Assembly: GCA_963377175.1 (NCBI GenBank)
Contig: CAUJNA010003001.1
Location: forward strand, 1,272,424 to 1,336,423
Length of the DNA stretch: 64,000 bases
Direction of reading: 5' to 3'
Source: Effrenium voratum
Lineage: Eukaryota > Sar > Dinophyceae > Suessiales > Symbiodiniaceae
The notes beneath the pieces were generated by a model. The model was given only the letters and a program-made list of their open reading frames with translations, had not been told where the DNA came from and searched no databases. How positions within the stretch are numbered: position 1 is the first letter of the stretch; each line of letters starts with the position of its first letter. Positions 9,768-20,650 of the stretch are shown here, one piece after another. Position numbers and translations under genes: made by a program.

Positions 9768-10469
9768 AAGAGAGTGTCACTTTTTGTTGAGGGTACCCCT
9801 TTCTTTTTTTCCTTCGGTTTTAAAGGGAAGGAAGCCAAGAGAAAAGCCACTAATTTTGGGGGTCCAACTGTAACAAAACAAAGACAAACAGACCCAAAAG
9901 TGTCTCTTTGGGTGCCGAGTCTTTGAAAATATTTGTCGGAGTTTAGATGGGCATATGAGCGAGTGGCAAGCACAAGGTATGTTTGTGTTTCTTCCTGACC
10001 AATCAACTCAGTGAGTTTCCTTTTTTGACTCCCTTCCCCCCCCACCCCCCAGGTTCTCGGAGACCGTATAAGCCCTAATTACCAAGAAGGTTCTAAGAAA
10101 CATCCAGGGGGTTGCCTTTGACTGCTTTGGGCCCATATCGGAAAGGGAAGCCAACCGGAAGATAACCTTGGGAAAATCCAAGTTATACGAACGAGTCTTT
10201 TCTTTAGCTGACCCACCAAAATGGTGGGTTTTGCTTTTAGTCTCCCGTTAAAACTGACTGTTAAAAGGGAACCATCCCAAAAAATGACAGACAAAGATCT
10301 AGGATAATCCTGAGTTGGTGATTTGATCAATTGCTTTCAAGTTATGGCATGACCCGGCATGGGTTCAGGTGATTTTCCATGTGCTTGGTGCTGTAATTTT
10401 ACGATAATGGGTTACTCAACCGAAGATTCCTCTCAAAACCATGTTGGCGTTTGTTTTTTTTGCTTGTGC

Positions 10470-10520
10470 TTCTTCTTCTTCTTCTTCTTTGTCTTCTTCT
10501 TCTTCTTTTTTCTTCTTTTT
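10470..10520 (+). repeat. (TTC)n microsatellite
   Basis: Interrupted run of CTTCTTCTTC units beginning after TTGCTTGTGC. Confidence 0.85.
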
Positions 10521-10576
10521 GTTTACTTTCGGGATTTCTTTACTAGGTCTGTTTCTCTTCGGTCAGGTCTCTCCGG

Positions 10577-10749
10577 GTGTTGATCCAAGTAAGAAAGTTG
10601 GCCGAGGAAGAGCCACCTGGAGAGGTTCAAGACCTTCGAGAAGCTTCCACCCAAGCAGGATCGAATGCATCGATCCATTTGCTCTTGCCTTGTTTGGGGC
10701 CGGGGGCCGGGGATTTTGTCAAGATGGACCCTATCTTCCCCGTGGTTAA
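10577..10749 (+). CDS. Candidate exon, frame uncertain
   Basis: All three + frames are open over most of this GC-rich segment. The most protein-like reads RKLAEEEPPGEVQDLREAST and later DFVKMDPIFPVVKK; another reads HLERFKTFEKLPPKQDRMHR. Composition marks it as exonic against the T-rich flanks, but I cannot choose the frame or name the protein. Confidence 0.4.
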
Positions 10750-10938
10750 GAAGATGTTGTGATTTTCTCAGTTTGGTTTTAAACGTGATCTGTGACTACT
10801 GCAGAATATGTTCATTTTTTAGGGGGCTTAGCAAATGGAGGCTACCTGTATGGGCACGAGTCGAGTCTATCTTGCCAATTGGTTGTCTAGGGTATGGTTT
10901 TTCGGGGGGGTTGGCTGCAGAATAGACGCAAACGTGGC

Positions 10939-11057
10939 ATGGCATGGACCCCACGCCATCCCCTTAGCTTTTTAGTTTTTAGGGGTTTAGTGGGGGTTTC
11001 CATTTGACCCACTCACTATAAGTTAAACTTTCAGCAGGGGATCGGAGGACAGCCTGG
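10939..11057 (+). repeat. Family A repeat, diverged full copy
   Basis: GGCATGGACCCCACGCCATC replaces the usual start. The body TTTAGTGGGGGTTTCCATTT, the arm TATAAGTTAAACTTTCAGCA and the tail GGGGATCGGAGGACAGCCTGG are clear. Confidence 0.7.
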
Positions 11058-11965
11058 AAAAGAATGCCATACAAAAAGCTCAATTGGCTTATCAAAAAGA
11101 AACTCGTTATGGCTGAAAGGGTCTTACCTTGCTGGGCCACAAACTAAGGCAGAAGAAGCACATATGATGAACACCTTCACATGTGGGGGGGGGGGCGGCG
11201 GCGCCACAAACCAACCCAAACACATGCGCAACACAGGTTGGGGGCTGTGTTTCAACGACGATCAAGGCTGATCAATGCCGAACCAAGCCTGAAGGTTGGG
11301 GGAAAGCTTTGGATTGGTGGTTTGTATCTCCCGTGACGAGTTATGCTTGCACTGACTTACACTTGAGTTTGCAAACTGAGTAACTAATCTTTGTGCTGCT
11401 CCGTTTCTGCATCCGGTCAGTAAAAACCGAACAAATCCGCTTGCCTGTTCACTTTGTCTTGCTGGCTCGTTAGGTCAAAATAGACAAGTTTGGTTAGACG
11501 CCTCCTCCCCCTGATTTCCTCCAAATGAGGTGTGTACTCAAGGGTCATGTTGTTTCTTGCAAACCGAGGGAGGAGGGTCAAAATGTAAATAAATAGCACT
11601 ATCACAGGGCAGCTGCTGAACAACCAGGATTTACCCGGCAAATATTATTTCAAGTCGGGGCTACGGGTGTAGCTGGCGTCTGCTCCAGAACTAGTTTATG
11701 CTTTAGGGCCGTGAGGCCAAGTATTGTGGACGGGCGAAACCCATTTCGCACCACCTAAGAAACCCTGGAATGATGATTCCGCTGCCAACACTAACAAACA
11801 ATGGTTTCTCATGGTTTCCAAGTAGTGCAAGGTTTCGTCCATCCAGAGTCTGAGGCAACATGTATGAGCTTATTATTTCTGTGTGCCGATGTGAGCCAGG
11901 GTAGGGAGTGGGCTAGCCCACCTTGGCAGCGTCTCCATCGCAGGCTGTCCTGGCTCTCACGGCAG
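11058..11965. other. Stretch without a supported gene
   Basis: A G run followed by CGGCGGCGCC lies at 11186-11203. The remaining sequence has no exon-like codon bias on either strand. Confidence 0.4.
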
Positions 11966-12025
11966 ATATGGGCGCGGAAGAGTGGGGCGAGGAGTCAGCC
12001 GAAGTGTTACTCCGTGGCACTGAGG
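11966..12025 (+). CDS. Small internal exon, unknown protein
   Basis: After CACGGCAG the frame reads MGAEEWGEESAEVLLRGTEG, acidic and codon-biased. A GT donor is possible at 12026-12027. It could be upstream of the terminal exon at 12354, but the phases were not proven. Confidence 0.45.
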
Positions 12026-12353
12026 GTCAGCGATAGTGCTTGTTCCACCAGTTTCGGGGCAGCGTCTTTGGAATCACCGCTTTGGCGGGGCTTTCCCAAC
12101 AGCTATGAGCCTATGAGTCTTAGGCAGTGCTAGCTTTGGGGCGGTTTGAGGGCAGGTTTCACCTAGCGACTTGTAAGTGGTTAGTATCGTCGCCTAAGTG
12201 ATCCTGTGTCCGCTCAGGAGATTCAAGCGGGGATTTGGCCCAGTTTTGTAAATGCCGAATGATATGGTGTTGTTTCAAGGAAAGCCAACGACGGGTCTCT
12301 GAATATGTTGTATTGCACTACCCGGGTTTGTTTGCTTTGTCGGCGGGTTCCAG

Positions 12354-12478
12354 AATCCAAGCCTGATGGCGACTTCTCCGAGGAGCACCGGAAGTATGCG
12401 GAGAAACACCTGAGGATTCTGTCAGGCGCCAATCTCAGCGATCGGATTGCGGAATGGAACCACTTTTCGCCCAACTAA
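12354..12478 (+). CDS. Terminal exon, unknown protein
   Basis: After GTTCCAG the frame reads SKPDGDFSEEHRKYAEKHLR then ILSGANLSDRIAEWNHFSPN and TAA at 12476-12478. The composition is charged and helix-like, with strong G/C third positions. The family is not recognised. This marks a + strand gene end. Confidence 0.65.
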
Positions 12479-12510
12479 TTAGTCTTTGGTGCATCCTGCT
12501 TGGATGATAG

Positions 12511-12590
12511 GACTTTAACTTTTTGCCAACTAATGGGTTTTCCATTAAACCACAAAAAGTTACACTTTAGGCAGGGGAGCAGAAAGCAAC
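12511..12590 (+). repeat. Family A variant
   Basis: TTTAACTTTTTGCCAACTAA and TTCCATTAAACC form the internal inverted repeat; the tail reads GGCAGGGGAGCAGAAAGCAA. A similar variant tail is at 45640-45675 and a more diverged one at 16391-16485. It starts 32 bases after a stop codon. Confidence 0.6.
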
Positions 12591-12762
12591 CAAGTAGTCA
12601 TCTGCTGTGCCAATTTGTGGATTGTGCTTCAAATACGGGGCTTCGTGTTCGATTTTGTTTTTTTTGGGGGGTGTTGGGAATCCTTCCGATTTCCACTTTG
12701 GCACCCTAAAAAGGCATATCCTCCCAAAACACTCCCAAGCCACTGGCGTGGGCTTTGTCCAG

Positions 12763-12855
12763 GTCTGTACGGTGTGGTGCGGCCCTACGATGATGTGAAG
12801 CCGGTGCGGGACGTGCCCATGAACGCCCGGGTCAAGACAAAGAAAGGCCGCCGCC
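12763..12855 (+). CDS. Internal exon, unknown protein
   Basis: After TTTGTCCAG the frame reads LYGVVRPYDDVKPVRDVPMN then ARVKTKKGRRL with strong G/C third positions. The frame stays open to 12914, so the donor is uncertain. It may belong to the gene ending at 15845. Confidence 0.55.
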
Positions 12856-13714
12856 TAACCACTGCTGCCTGTTGCGAGTGCCATGTGGATTTCGTCCGCG
12901 TTAGGTCATTTTGAAGAGCCGCTTAGCGCGTTGCTTTCGTCGTTGTGCGTTTATCTGTCTATGGAGTTCCATACTGTAGAGTCGTATTTTGAAACAGCGT
13001 GTTTGCAGAGGGTTTTTTGGCCACGCATCTGGCTGCAACCAAAGAATCGGTGTTGCCACACATAGTTCTTTGGACGACCTGTGTGTGCTGCGAAATTCAT
13101 GGGCATGTGGGGGTCAGGGCATGGGGAAACTTTCTTCACTGTGAGTGACTGCCTTTATTTTCAGAAGACGACAATACAGCCAGGCGGAGGCATGATTTGG
13201 GTAGCATACTCAGTTATATATAGGTGTAAAAAGAGGTAGGAAGACCAGATGTAATTGAGAGACCTGAAAGCTGCAGGCTTGTACTTGACGGAGTTCTGGG
13301 GCGACTCCATTACCAAGCAGTGCGGCCCTTTGAAAGCTTGGCAGCGGCCCTCACGGTTCTCCTGGTTGCCGCTTGATTTTTGCGGTTGGGAGGCAAAAGT
13401 GGTGAACATAACTCACTAACATGCCGGCCACGGGGTCCGCAAGATTCGGACATACAAGTTGGAAACAAGAGCCTCCCCACATAATTTGCAACCTATTCGC
13501 AAGCATCCACATGTCTGGGGTATTTCAACACCAAGACAGGTTTGCGTGCAAACAAATCCGTCTGGTTTAGTCAGGGATCATGCCCTGAAAAAGCTGGGTG
13601 ATGGGTGTCGGTTGTTTGTATGGTTTGCCGGCGGTTTGCTTGACAAGTGCAGTGGTACAGCATGTCCCGTTTCGGATCTCCTCCAGCCATCTTGGGACGG
13701 TCCAAGTGTCCCAG

Positions 13715-13894
13715 GGTCCCATAGGCGGCCGCGGCCCGTGGCCCGCATGGCTTGCAGAGCTTGGGGCCTGGGTGGCTCGTCTCTTTTGGGGGGAACCCCC
13801 CCCTTTTTGGGTGGTTTCACAGGGAAACCGACCGGTCCAACCTTAAAGACGAGCCACCCATTTTTCAGGGCACCTCAAAGTTGCGCCAACTAAG
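13715..13894 (+). CDS. Two short exons flanking a 103-bp intron that is a TIR element
   Basis: Exon 1 (13715-13765, after GTCCCAG) reads GPIGGRGPWPAWLAELG. Exon 2 (13869-13894, after TTTTTCAG) continues in phase 0 as GTSKLRQL up to a GTCGCT donor. The intron 13766-13868 would start with GC. The family L element fills 13769-13860. The protein is not recognised. Confidence 0.4.
13769..13860 (+). mobile_element. Family L short TIR element (92 bp)
   Basis: It starts TGGGTGGCTCGTCT and ends with its exact reverse complement AGACGAGCCACCCA. The interior GGTTTCACAGGGAAACC and CCAACCTTAAA resembles family M interiors. The ends resemble family F (TGGGTGTGGCTC). Confidence 0.75.
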
Positions 13895-14553
13895 GTCGCT
13901 TGTGCAGATTCACAGCAATTGGTTTGGTGTGGCACAAAGGCTACCAAGCTCGGATCCCAAAAACGCCAGTGGCATTCAGCTCCATCCCGTGGCAAAAAGG
14001 CAAAAAGGCCTCTCTGCAACCACATGACCTGCAACAATGTGTGTATTGTTTGGCTTGGTTTCGGGCAGCATGATGTGTTTCAGGAAAGTTGATGCTTGGC
14101 AAACTATGGATGACATGGCTGTGTTGTTTCTTTTTTGAGGAACGTTATGATCATGTCAATGTATGTTGCAGCCTTATGGTTTTCATGCCCGGTCCATCCC
14201 AAACGAGTATGTGGTAGACGATTGCAGGGACTTTCCCAGAACATTAAGTTCGTTGGAACCTTTACAAGGCGGGTTGGCTTTCCATGTTAGTCTAGGTCCC
14301 AAAAGGAGATGACAGCTGTTCCATCTAAGTATCATCCCTTTTCCAACAATCATGGAAGTGGACAGGGGGGGTTGTCCTCCCCAAAAGGAGGTCCTGTCAG
14401 CTTTCGCAGTCTCAGACAAGCTGGGGGATGTTTTGAACCAGCGGTTTCATTTGTGTTAGTCAGGTTTTACCATCCTGCGGCTGGGTAGTGTCCGGGGCCT
14501 CCCTTGGGTCGGTTAATCCCGGATGGGTTTGATCGGAAGCCGAGGCTCTGCAG

Positions 14554-14630
14554 GGATCTCAAAGCCATTTCCGAAGGCAACAAGGAGGGGCACTGCCTCC
14601 TTGTGAAGCCCGGCGTCCCAGGACCGAGGA
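14554..14630 (+). CDS. Internal exon, unknown protein
   Basis: After GCTCTGCAG the frame reads DLKAISEGNKEGHCLLVKPG then VPGPRR, codon-biased. The donor near 14629-14632 is unclear (GAGGCA). It is probably part of the gene ending at 15845. Confidence 0.5.
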
Positions 14631-14997
14631 GGCAAACATGGCACGAGGTTTACGGACTCACGTGGAGCTTGTTTCTTGGCTTTGGGGTTCTCAAAGCGTT
14701 TGGTTGCTTTGTGGTTGGTCCCGGAAAAAGTGGTTCAGTGACAGAGAATGGGACCTGGCAATTCAAGCGAAGCGATTCAAATCGGTGGGAGCAGCTAAAG
14801 AGTCGAATCGATTTTGGAGCGCGAGGAATTGATGACAGCTATGGGATCATAGGACTTGTTTGGTTCCATTCATTTGTTTCATCACTTTTTCTCAGCTGCT
14901 TCGTAGCTGGCCTCAGTTCTGGAGACCCCACCGAGACGACTTGGATGCCTCTCACAGGGGACTCCAAAATAGGTGGTTGCTCTTGGTTCTCTGCAGG

Positions 14998-15044
14998 CAA
15001 CCCCAGGTACCCTAAAAAGGCAACCCCAGGTACCCTAAAAAGGA
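14998..15044 (+). repeat. Tandem duplication of 23 bp
   Basis: GGCAACCCCAGGTACCCTAA, then AAA, occurs twice in a row. Confidence 0.9.
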
Positions 15045-15300
15045 TGGCCCCGTACTTCTGCCTAGTGATTTGCAACTAAAATAGCTGGCTGTCTCTCAAA
15101 TTGGGATCTGGCAATGGGAAGCCAGCGAGTCCCTTGTTTTGATCACAGTGTCCCATTTAAGAGGGGACCCGGATCGCGTTTTTGCGGCATGTGCATTCAC
15201 TGGGTGCTTCTGGGGTCCTGATGGGTCTTTTCTGGGGTATCCTCCAAGCCTACTTTGTTTGTTCGGGTAGACTGACTACGAAATAGGTTGTTTTTCCGAG

Positions 15301-15845
15301 TGCCCCCGACGTGGCCAAGTTTTTCAGGTGCACCAATGACCAGTACTTCCAATCTGCCCGGGGCCTCGAAATGCACGCGTTGGCAAAAGAAGCTTTGCCG
15401 CCTTCCACCTTTTTCACCGCTCGCAAAGAGGTTGTGCAAACAACAGGTTAAACACATGGTCACCATCTGCCTGGTTCGTCGTTTGACCGTCTTCGGCACT
15501 TGATCATGTTATGTCTTCTTTGCGTTGCGTGACGCGTTGTTGCATGATTGCAGCCGCAAGTTAAGCGAGCCAAGTTTGTAGGGGCCTGACCTGCGCCCTG
15601 GGACTGTCGGAGCCAGTTGACACGCATTGGTCAACGAGACGCTCTTCTTGTTTCTGGTGCTTGAAACAGACAGCAACCGACTTGCAGTCAGAGAAGCACC
15701 ACAATTCAGCAACAAGCCGTTGTTGTTCATGTTGTCTATGCTCAATCCCAACAGCCCTATCAAGGAGTGTCATCACACGCCATGGGTCTGGCGATTTTCC
15801 GGAGGCCCCTACGGTATAGCCTTCTTTGAGCTGGCGGAAGTGTGA
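15301..15845 (+). CDS. Last two exons of an unrecognised + strand gene
   Basis: Exon 15301-15430 reads APDVAKFFRCTNDQYFQSAR then GLEMHALAKEALPPSTFFTA and RKE, ending AAAGAG/GTTGTG in phase 0. Exon 15639-15845 (after CAACGAG) reads TLFLFLVLETDSNRLAVREA, then PQFSNKPLLFMLSMLNPNSP and more, ending in GIAFFELAEV and TGA at 15843-15845. The intron is 208 bp with GT-AG ends. The codon pattern and composition leave little doubt that this is coding, but no family comes to mind. Exons at 12763 and 14554 may be upstream parts. Confidence 0.65.
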
Positions 15846-16082
15846 TGGTTCAACGTGTGTTTCTCCGAATGTCGCAGGGGCGCCTAGGACCCTAAACTCT
15901 CTGGCTTGGGACATGGACAACTTGGAAGCGGCATTGCTTCCTTGGGATCACCATGAATGGCCATGAGGCATTTCAAATCCCTTGCCTTCCATCCCCCTTT
16001 TAATAAAATGTTTTTTTGGGTATTGTTTCTGGCGGGATCCGGTGAATGGATCTCATCCCACTTTCCTGCAAAATATAAGGAA

Positions 16083-16190
16083 CATAGGTGTCCTTTTTAG
16101 TTGGTTTGGTCGAAACATAGATGGCCCTGGTTTTCCTTGTGGGTGAATCATCCGCCAGGGCCATCTTTTTCCCCAAAAAGGACACCTATG
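16083..16190 (+). mobile_element. Family G short TIR element with nested inverted repeat
   Basis: Outer arms ATAGGTGTCCTTTTT and AAAAAGGACACCTAT are exact reverse complements. Inside, GATGGCCCTGG pairs with CCAGGGCCATC. ACATAG lies on both outer sides. A diverged relative with TTGCCAGGGCCATCTCTTTC is at 62610-62690. Confidence 0.75.
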
Positions 16191-16209
16191 ATAAGAAAAC
16201 ATAGGGAAG

Positions 16210-16277
16210 CCTCGCGGGAGGTTCAAGCACACAACCTCCCGGAGGGCGTTACCGTGGTCGAGGCGGGGCGGTCCAAA
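16210..16277 (+). CDS. Internal exon, un-named protein
   Basis: After ATAGGGAAG the frame reads SREVQAHNLPEGVTVVEAGR then SK, and a GTCAGG donor follows. Codons are biased to G/C. It lies immediately downstream of the family G element (20 bases), so that element may again be inside the upstream intron. Confidence 0.5.
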
Positions 16278-16390
16278 GTCAGGTGCTCGCTGAGCCTTGA
16301 GCCTTGACTTAGGCCACGTGCTTGCGGGTACCTGCGGTGTCCATTAGAACTGCCACTTTCTTGACTGCTATTGGGCAACGGATCTTTAGA

Positions 16391-16485
16391 CTTTAACTTT
16401 TTGGTTGAAATAAACATGTGTTTTCCGTACTAAACCCCCAAAAGTGATTCACTTTTTGCTTGGGGGTCACCAGCAACCAAGCTTT
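16391..16485 (+). repeat. Family A variant, diverged
   Basis: CTTTAACTTTTTGGTTGAAA and CCCAAAAGTGATTCACTTTT form the inverted core; the tail GGGTCACCAGCAACCAAGC corresponds loosely to other copies. Confidence 0.4.
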
Positions 16486-16582
16486 GGGGAGGAACCAATA
16501 AGGGAACCCTTTCTTAAGAAGCGGAAACCCTTTCGTGAATTCCAGATGAAACCGTAACCACTTGAGCCACATGCTCAAAAAA

Positions 16583-16755
16583 CTGATTCGGGTAGATGAA
16601 GGTTAGTAGGGGCAGTCGCCAGACATAGTTGCGGGAATCCGCCTTAATTCTTGAAGCACGGTTAGAACCGATTCGGGTAGATGAAGGTTAGTAAGGGCCA
16701 GTCCCAGCCAGAGGTATAGTTGCGGGAATCCGCCTTCTTAATTCTTGAAGCATGG
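16583..16755 (+). repeat. Tandem duplication of about 85 bp
   Basis: GATTCGGGTAGATGAAGGTT to TTCTTGAAGCAYGGTT occurs twice head to tail, the second copy carrying small insertions (CAGCCAGAGG and TTC). Confidence 0.9.
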
Positions 16756-16862
16756 TTCTGGGTAGACCGTTTTTTTGATTGTGACTCAATTGAGCCGTTT
16801 TTTTGAGGGTGCCCAGTTTGGGGAGGGAAGCCACCCCTGGGATTCCCTATTTTGAGACACAC

Positions 16863-17574
16863 CTCATGGACTTGTGGCTCTGCTTAGCTTCGAGCCTTGC
16901 GAACATAACCAAAACGCTAAGGTAGCACGTTGCTTTGCTCCCCTGTAAAACTTAAGTTCCCTTCAGGCGTCAAATCTCTCGCCTTGTGCCTATATAGAAC
17001 TATCGAACGAAGGGCCCGATGTTGAGACCGGCGGCGGCGATTGTGTTTAGGCCTCTCTTAAAGTTCAAGCGGAAGACTGCGGTGTTTCCCTTGAAGCTAC
17101 CACTTGGGGCTTGGGCAAATATTAGTAATTACCTTGGGACTGCGAAATTGACTAAAGCCTTAGGAATGGTGGAAACCATTTGGGCGGAGAAGCTGACCAG
17201 TGGCAGCGACAGAACTCGCAGGAATCCTACCGCTTATAAGGGCGTAAACATTACCATTTTGGGCCAACTTAAACTCAGTTTGCTTGCAGTGGGGTAGTTG
17301 CAGGGATTTCATGGAACCCTGCACGAGAGCATGGTGGAATAGTGAAAGCTTGGTGGTACTTATGGACGTTGGTTCTGTTAAAGGACCAACTTCGTCCATG
17401 CTTGTAAGGTCCTTTTTTTTGATTTTGGCTTGTGCGCAAGGCTTATTGCTGAGAGTTTTTAGAGGCAAAACAGGGCAGAATGGCTTATTTAGTTTGGAAC
17501 GCATCCTTCCTCCAGCAATTCCGAAAGCTGACAGGAGTCTGACAGGAGGGTTTTGAACAGCTTTCGTTTAACTT
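16863..17574. other. Stretch without a supported gene
   Basis: A 92-codon open frame starts at 17019 but lacks codon bias beyond its first 15 codons. An imperfect inverted repeat around TGGACGTTGGT and ACCAACTTCGTCCA lies at 17362-17400. Confidence 0.35.
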
Positions 17575-17686
17575 GGTGGCTCCCAGCCATCCCCCTAGCT
17601 TTTTAGCCTTTTAGTGTTTAGTGGGGGTTTCCATTTAACCCACAGGTAAAAGCTTTTCGCAGGGGATCAGAAAACGGGCAGCCCAG
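17575..17686 (+). repeat. Family A repeat, full copy (112 bp)
   Basis: From GGTGGCTCCCAGCCATCCCC to GGGCAGCCCAG, with TTTAGTGTTTAGTGGGGG and TTCCATTTAACCCAC inside. Confidence 0.75.
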
Positions 17687-18116
17687 TTTAGGGAAACCTA
17701 TCCACTTCCATGGGGCAATCGGTGAACCCTTTTGGTGGAGACGGGAGGAGGCATCCTTCGGGAAACGAAGCCTGGGCTGAGAAGCCGCCAAAGACCTGAG
17801 ATCCAGTCCAAGTTTCCGGTTGCTCACCTGTTGCTGGGCTCAAAGGCATCCTTGGTTACGAAAGTGGACCCCTTAGTGGTTCCCCAATAGGGATTATGGA
17901 TTTGGATCGGCGAACACAAACCATGTTGAACAGCCACATGTTCAAAGCCCTGGGAAATCACCGGTCCCATGTTCGAGAACCTGGCGGGATTTTGGGTGCC
18001 GAAATCGACTCCCAAAAAGGTGGGTTTTGCTTTGGGCGTCCTTTAAATGTTACCCAAGGGTACCCTCAAAAAACGAGCCACACGGGCCATTTAGACCGTG
18101 GCTCACCTCATGTCAG

Positions 18117-18150
18117 GTCGAGTTCGAGCAAGCGCCGGACGACGTGGCAG
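18117..18150 (+). CDS. Possible small exon
   Basis: After CATGTCAG the frame reads VEFEQAPDDVA with G/C third positions and ends before GGAAAG. It is too short to classify. Confidence 0.35.
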
Positions 18151-18412
18151 GAAAGGCTAGATGTCAGTCAGGACCTTAGACTGAGGAATGCTGGGGCCTA
18201 GATAGTTAGAGGGTGGGGGGCACGGCTAAACCGAATTGACTCGTGGTCAGGGGATCACAGTTTTTTCATTCAGGATCAGGTGCTGCTTTGTATGGTGTTT
18301 TGCAATTATCTTGGCCCTTGCGTATCTTTATGTTGGTGATTCTCCAAGCACTAGTGGAAATACGGGCAAGTTCGAATTCTGATCCGGTTTTCGCCTTTTC
18401 GATCAGCGGCAG

Positions 18413-18463
18413 TCCAAAATGATTGTACGAGCTAGGGCCAAAGAGTTTCTACTCCTTGCCCAG
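18413..18463 (+). CDS. Small internal exon, unknown protein
   Basis: Bounded by GCGGCAG and CAG/GTCATG, 17 whole codons reading SKMIVRARAKEFLLLAQ. Confidence 0.4.
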
Positions 18464-18964
18464 GTCATGCCATGCAGACCCCCGGACCCTCCAATGAAAA
18501 ACCTTGACACTCAAGGGTCTTTGAAAACAGACATAAAAAGCAACAAAGAACAGCTAGGCCCTGTATGGTTCAATCAGCGCACAGAAGGGACTGGACAAGG
18601 CGGGGATTGAAGATTTTGGAAGCTGGGAAGACTTGGACCGATTAGTCTCAGAAATGTGCACCTCCCCCGCCCGCAAGCAGTAGGATTCTAGGCATTCGGC
18701 CTTTGTAAACCTGACAAACAAGGACCATTTTGAGGGTCCTTAGTGTTTTTGGATCCTGAAACATGGGCTTTTCACGACCCTTGAATGGTCGGGGTATTCC
18801 ATTGGAGATGTCTGCAGCGGAAGGGGGCATGACCTTTGCTTTTGGTGCTGCTCATGTCCAGAACAAAGCCAATCGGAGCCATCCCAGTTACCCAAGGCAA
18901 ATACACTTTATGCACAGGAGAATGGCTGCTTCCAGGTGCATCTTTTGATGTTGTCTACATCTAG

Positions 18965-19150
18965 ATGATTGCAGCCGGCTTTTCCAGAGTCACCCGGAGG
19001 GCTGCTCAAGCTCCAAATGAATTGAGGGGTATGCTGCTTTCGCTTCGTTCGTCATGCCAAAAGAAGGCCACAGATCGCCGTTTATCTCCGGGTCTCGAAG
19101 ACTGCGACTGTTGGGTCGGACTGCTCCGGCGCTTGGGTCTTCAATGGTGA
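18965..19150 (+). CDS. Possible terminal exon
   Basis: Directly after CATCTAG an open frame reads MIAAGFSRVTRRAAQAPNEL and continues 61 codons to TGA. The composition is Arg/Leu-rich; the frame could be chance. Confidence 0.3.
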   Translation: MIAAGFSRVTRRAAQAPNELRGMLLSLRSSCQKKATDRRLSPGLEDCDCWVGLLRRLGLQW

Positions 19151-19471
19151 TTTTTAAAGATCCCGGAATGGGTCGGGGTTCTCCATTGCAGGGTCCCCTT
19201 TTCTAGTCTGCATTCAGCGGAAAGACGCCCTTTGCGAGCAAATCTATTCATCCTTGTCAAACACCGCCATGCCGGGCAAACCCGTCCATTTGCTTATAAG
19301 CATATGTTATTAGTACTATTTCCTTGACTTTAGCGGAAATCTGTTACTACTGGAAAGATGTGTTCTTTTTTGTAGGGGGCGTATCCGCAAATGAAAGAGT
19401 CCCTTGTGGGGTTTAATCGGGACATGTAAGGAGTTCATCTGAACATGGTATTGTTCAGAAGCTTCCAGGTC

Positions 19472-19650
19472 AGGATCTCTTTTGGGGGGAATCACATTGC
19501 TGCGCGGGTGGGAGGCCCACTGACTACCTGGAGGGCTTGCCTGCAGCGGCATTGCAAAGAACATCACGCTCCGTCGTCGCGGTTTGACTCGTTGCTCATT
19601 GCGAATTACGCAATGAAGACAATCGACATCGCGATTGTGAGTGAACCGTC
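19472..19650 (+). CDS. Candidate exon, two competing frames
   Basis: After CTTCCAG one frame reads VRISFGGNHIAARVGGPLTT; another reads TDYLEGLPAAALQRTSRSVV and stops at TGA near 19587. GC content marks it as exonic; the frame is not settled. Confidence 0.35.
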
Positions 19651-19809
19651 AAGCGCGGGCATCATCGCTGCGACAATGTGCTGTGTCGCGAAGTCGGAGA
19701 AAAAACAAAAAAAAAACAAAAACGTTGTATGTGTCAATGTAAGGCATGATCCCAGGTCTTTTAGACCTATCAAATTAGCTGCGCCGCCGCTTGTAATTTG
19801 AATGGCAGG

Positions 19810-20060
19810 AGCATCATCATCATCATCATCATCATCATCCGCATGGTCGAAAGAATCCGGAAGATTGCTAAATTTTCGCGCAAGTCGCGCGCAAGTCGCG
19901 CGCAAGTCGCGCGCAAGTCGCGCGCAAGTCGTAGATGCCTTGGATCAGGAGTGGCCCATTTCTGTAGTTTGCATTTTCTTTGTTCTGCAGATCCCAGCAA
20001 TGAGTTGCAGCAGCCAGCAGCAGCAGCAGCCAGCAGCAGCAGCCAGCAACGCAGCGGTGT
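19810..20060 (+). repeat. Cluster of three short tandem repeats
   Basis: (ATC)n at 19810-19840, five units of the 11-mer CGCGCAAGTCG at about 19876-19932, and (CAG)n with CCAG interruptions at about 20006-20060. Confidence 0.9.
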
Positions 20061-20331
20061 ACACTCCTGAGACCTCACACACTTAAGGGGCATGTTTTTG
20101 GGGGACCTCACTCTTATGAAGACCGCCGCTTGGATTTGCAATGAAAACATCCTGGGATAAGAGTTTTAATACGGTTTTTTTTTTCCAGCTCTTGCTTGGA
20201 AACGATACTCGGCTCCGCGCTCATCAATGCGCTCGGCGGGTTCGCAGAGCACTTTGTTTTTTGTTTTTTTGGGGGGCATTTTGTGCCTTGGGTGGGAGGG
20301 GGAAGGTAGGGAGCGCATCTCCAGCGCTCAG

Positions 20332-20426
20332 GTTCTCGAAGTTTGTGATCGAGAAGAAAGTGGCGACCCCCGAGGGCTTGAAAGACTGGAAGTCCCAGGC
20401 TCGAACCAACCTCTCCGATTCAGAGG
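20332..20426 (+). CDS. Internal exon, unknown protein
   Basis: After GCGCTCAG the frame reads FSKFVIEKKVATPEGLKDWK then SQARTNLSDSE and a GTGTGC donor follows. Strong coding bias; the family is not recognised. Confidence 0.6.
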
Positions 20427-20449
20427 GTGTGCCATGTTGTTGTGTGTGT

Positions 20450-20650
20450 AAAGGGAAGCCAACAGGACAACTTTTTGTGGGGCTTGTTTTTCCTTTTTTA
20501 AAGGGAAGCCAAAAAGGACAACTTTTTGTCCGGGGGGGGAGTTCCCGAAATTTGGGGGTTGCATGTTTTTTGAGTTTAAAGGCAAACCAACAAGACAGCT
20601 TGTTTGCTTTGGCCGGGGGGAGATCCCGAATTTGTTGGGGTGTGCTCTCT
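20450..20650 (+). repeat. Three degenerate tandem units
   Basis: AAAGGGAAGCCAACAGGACA begins the first unit; related starts follow at about 20500 and 20577. Each continues with CTTTTTGT-type and G-run sequence. The unit resembles the GGTTTCCCTTT half of family M interiors on the other strand. Confidence 0.55.

Noticed and set aside
17019..17297. 92-codon open frame starting with ATG
   Set aside because: Only the first few codons are biased, and no acceptor, donor or family resemblance was found.
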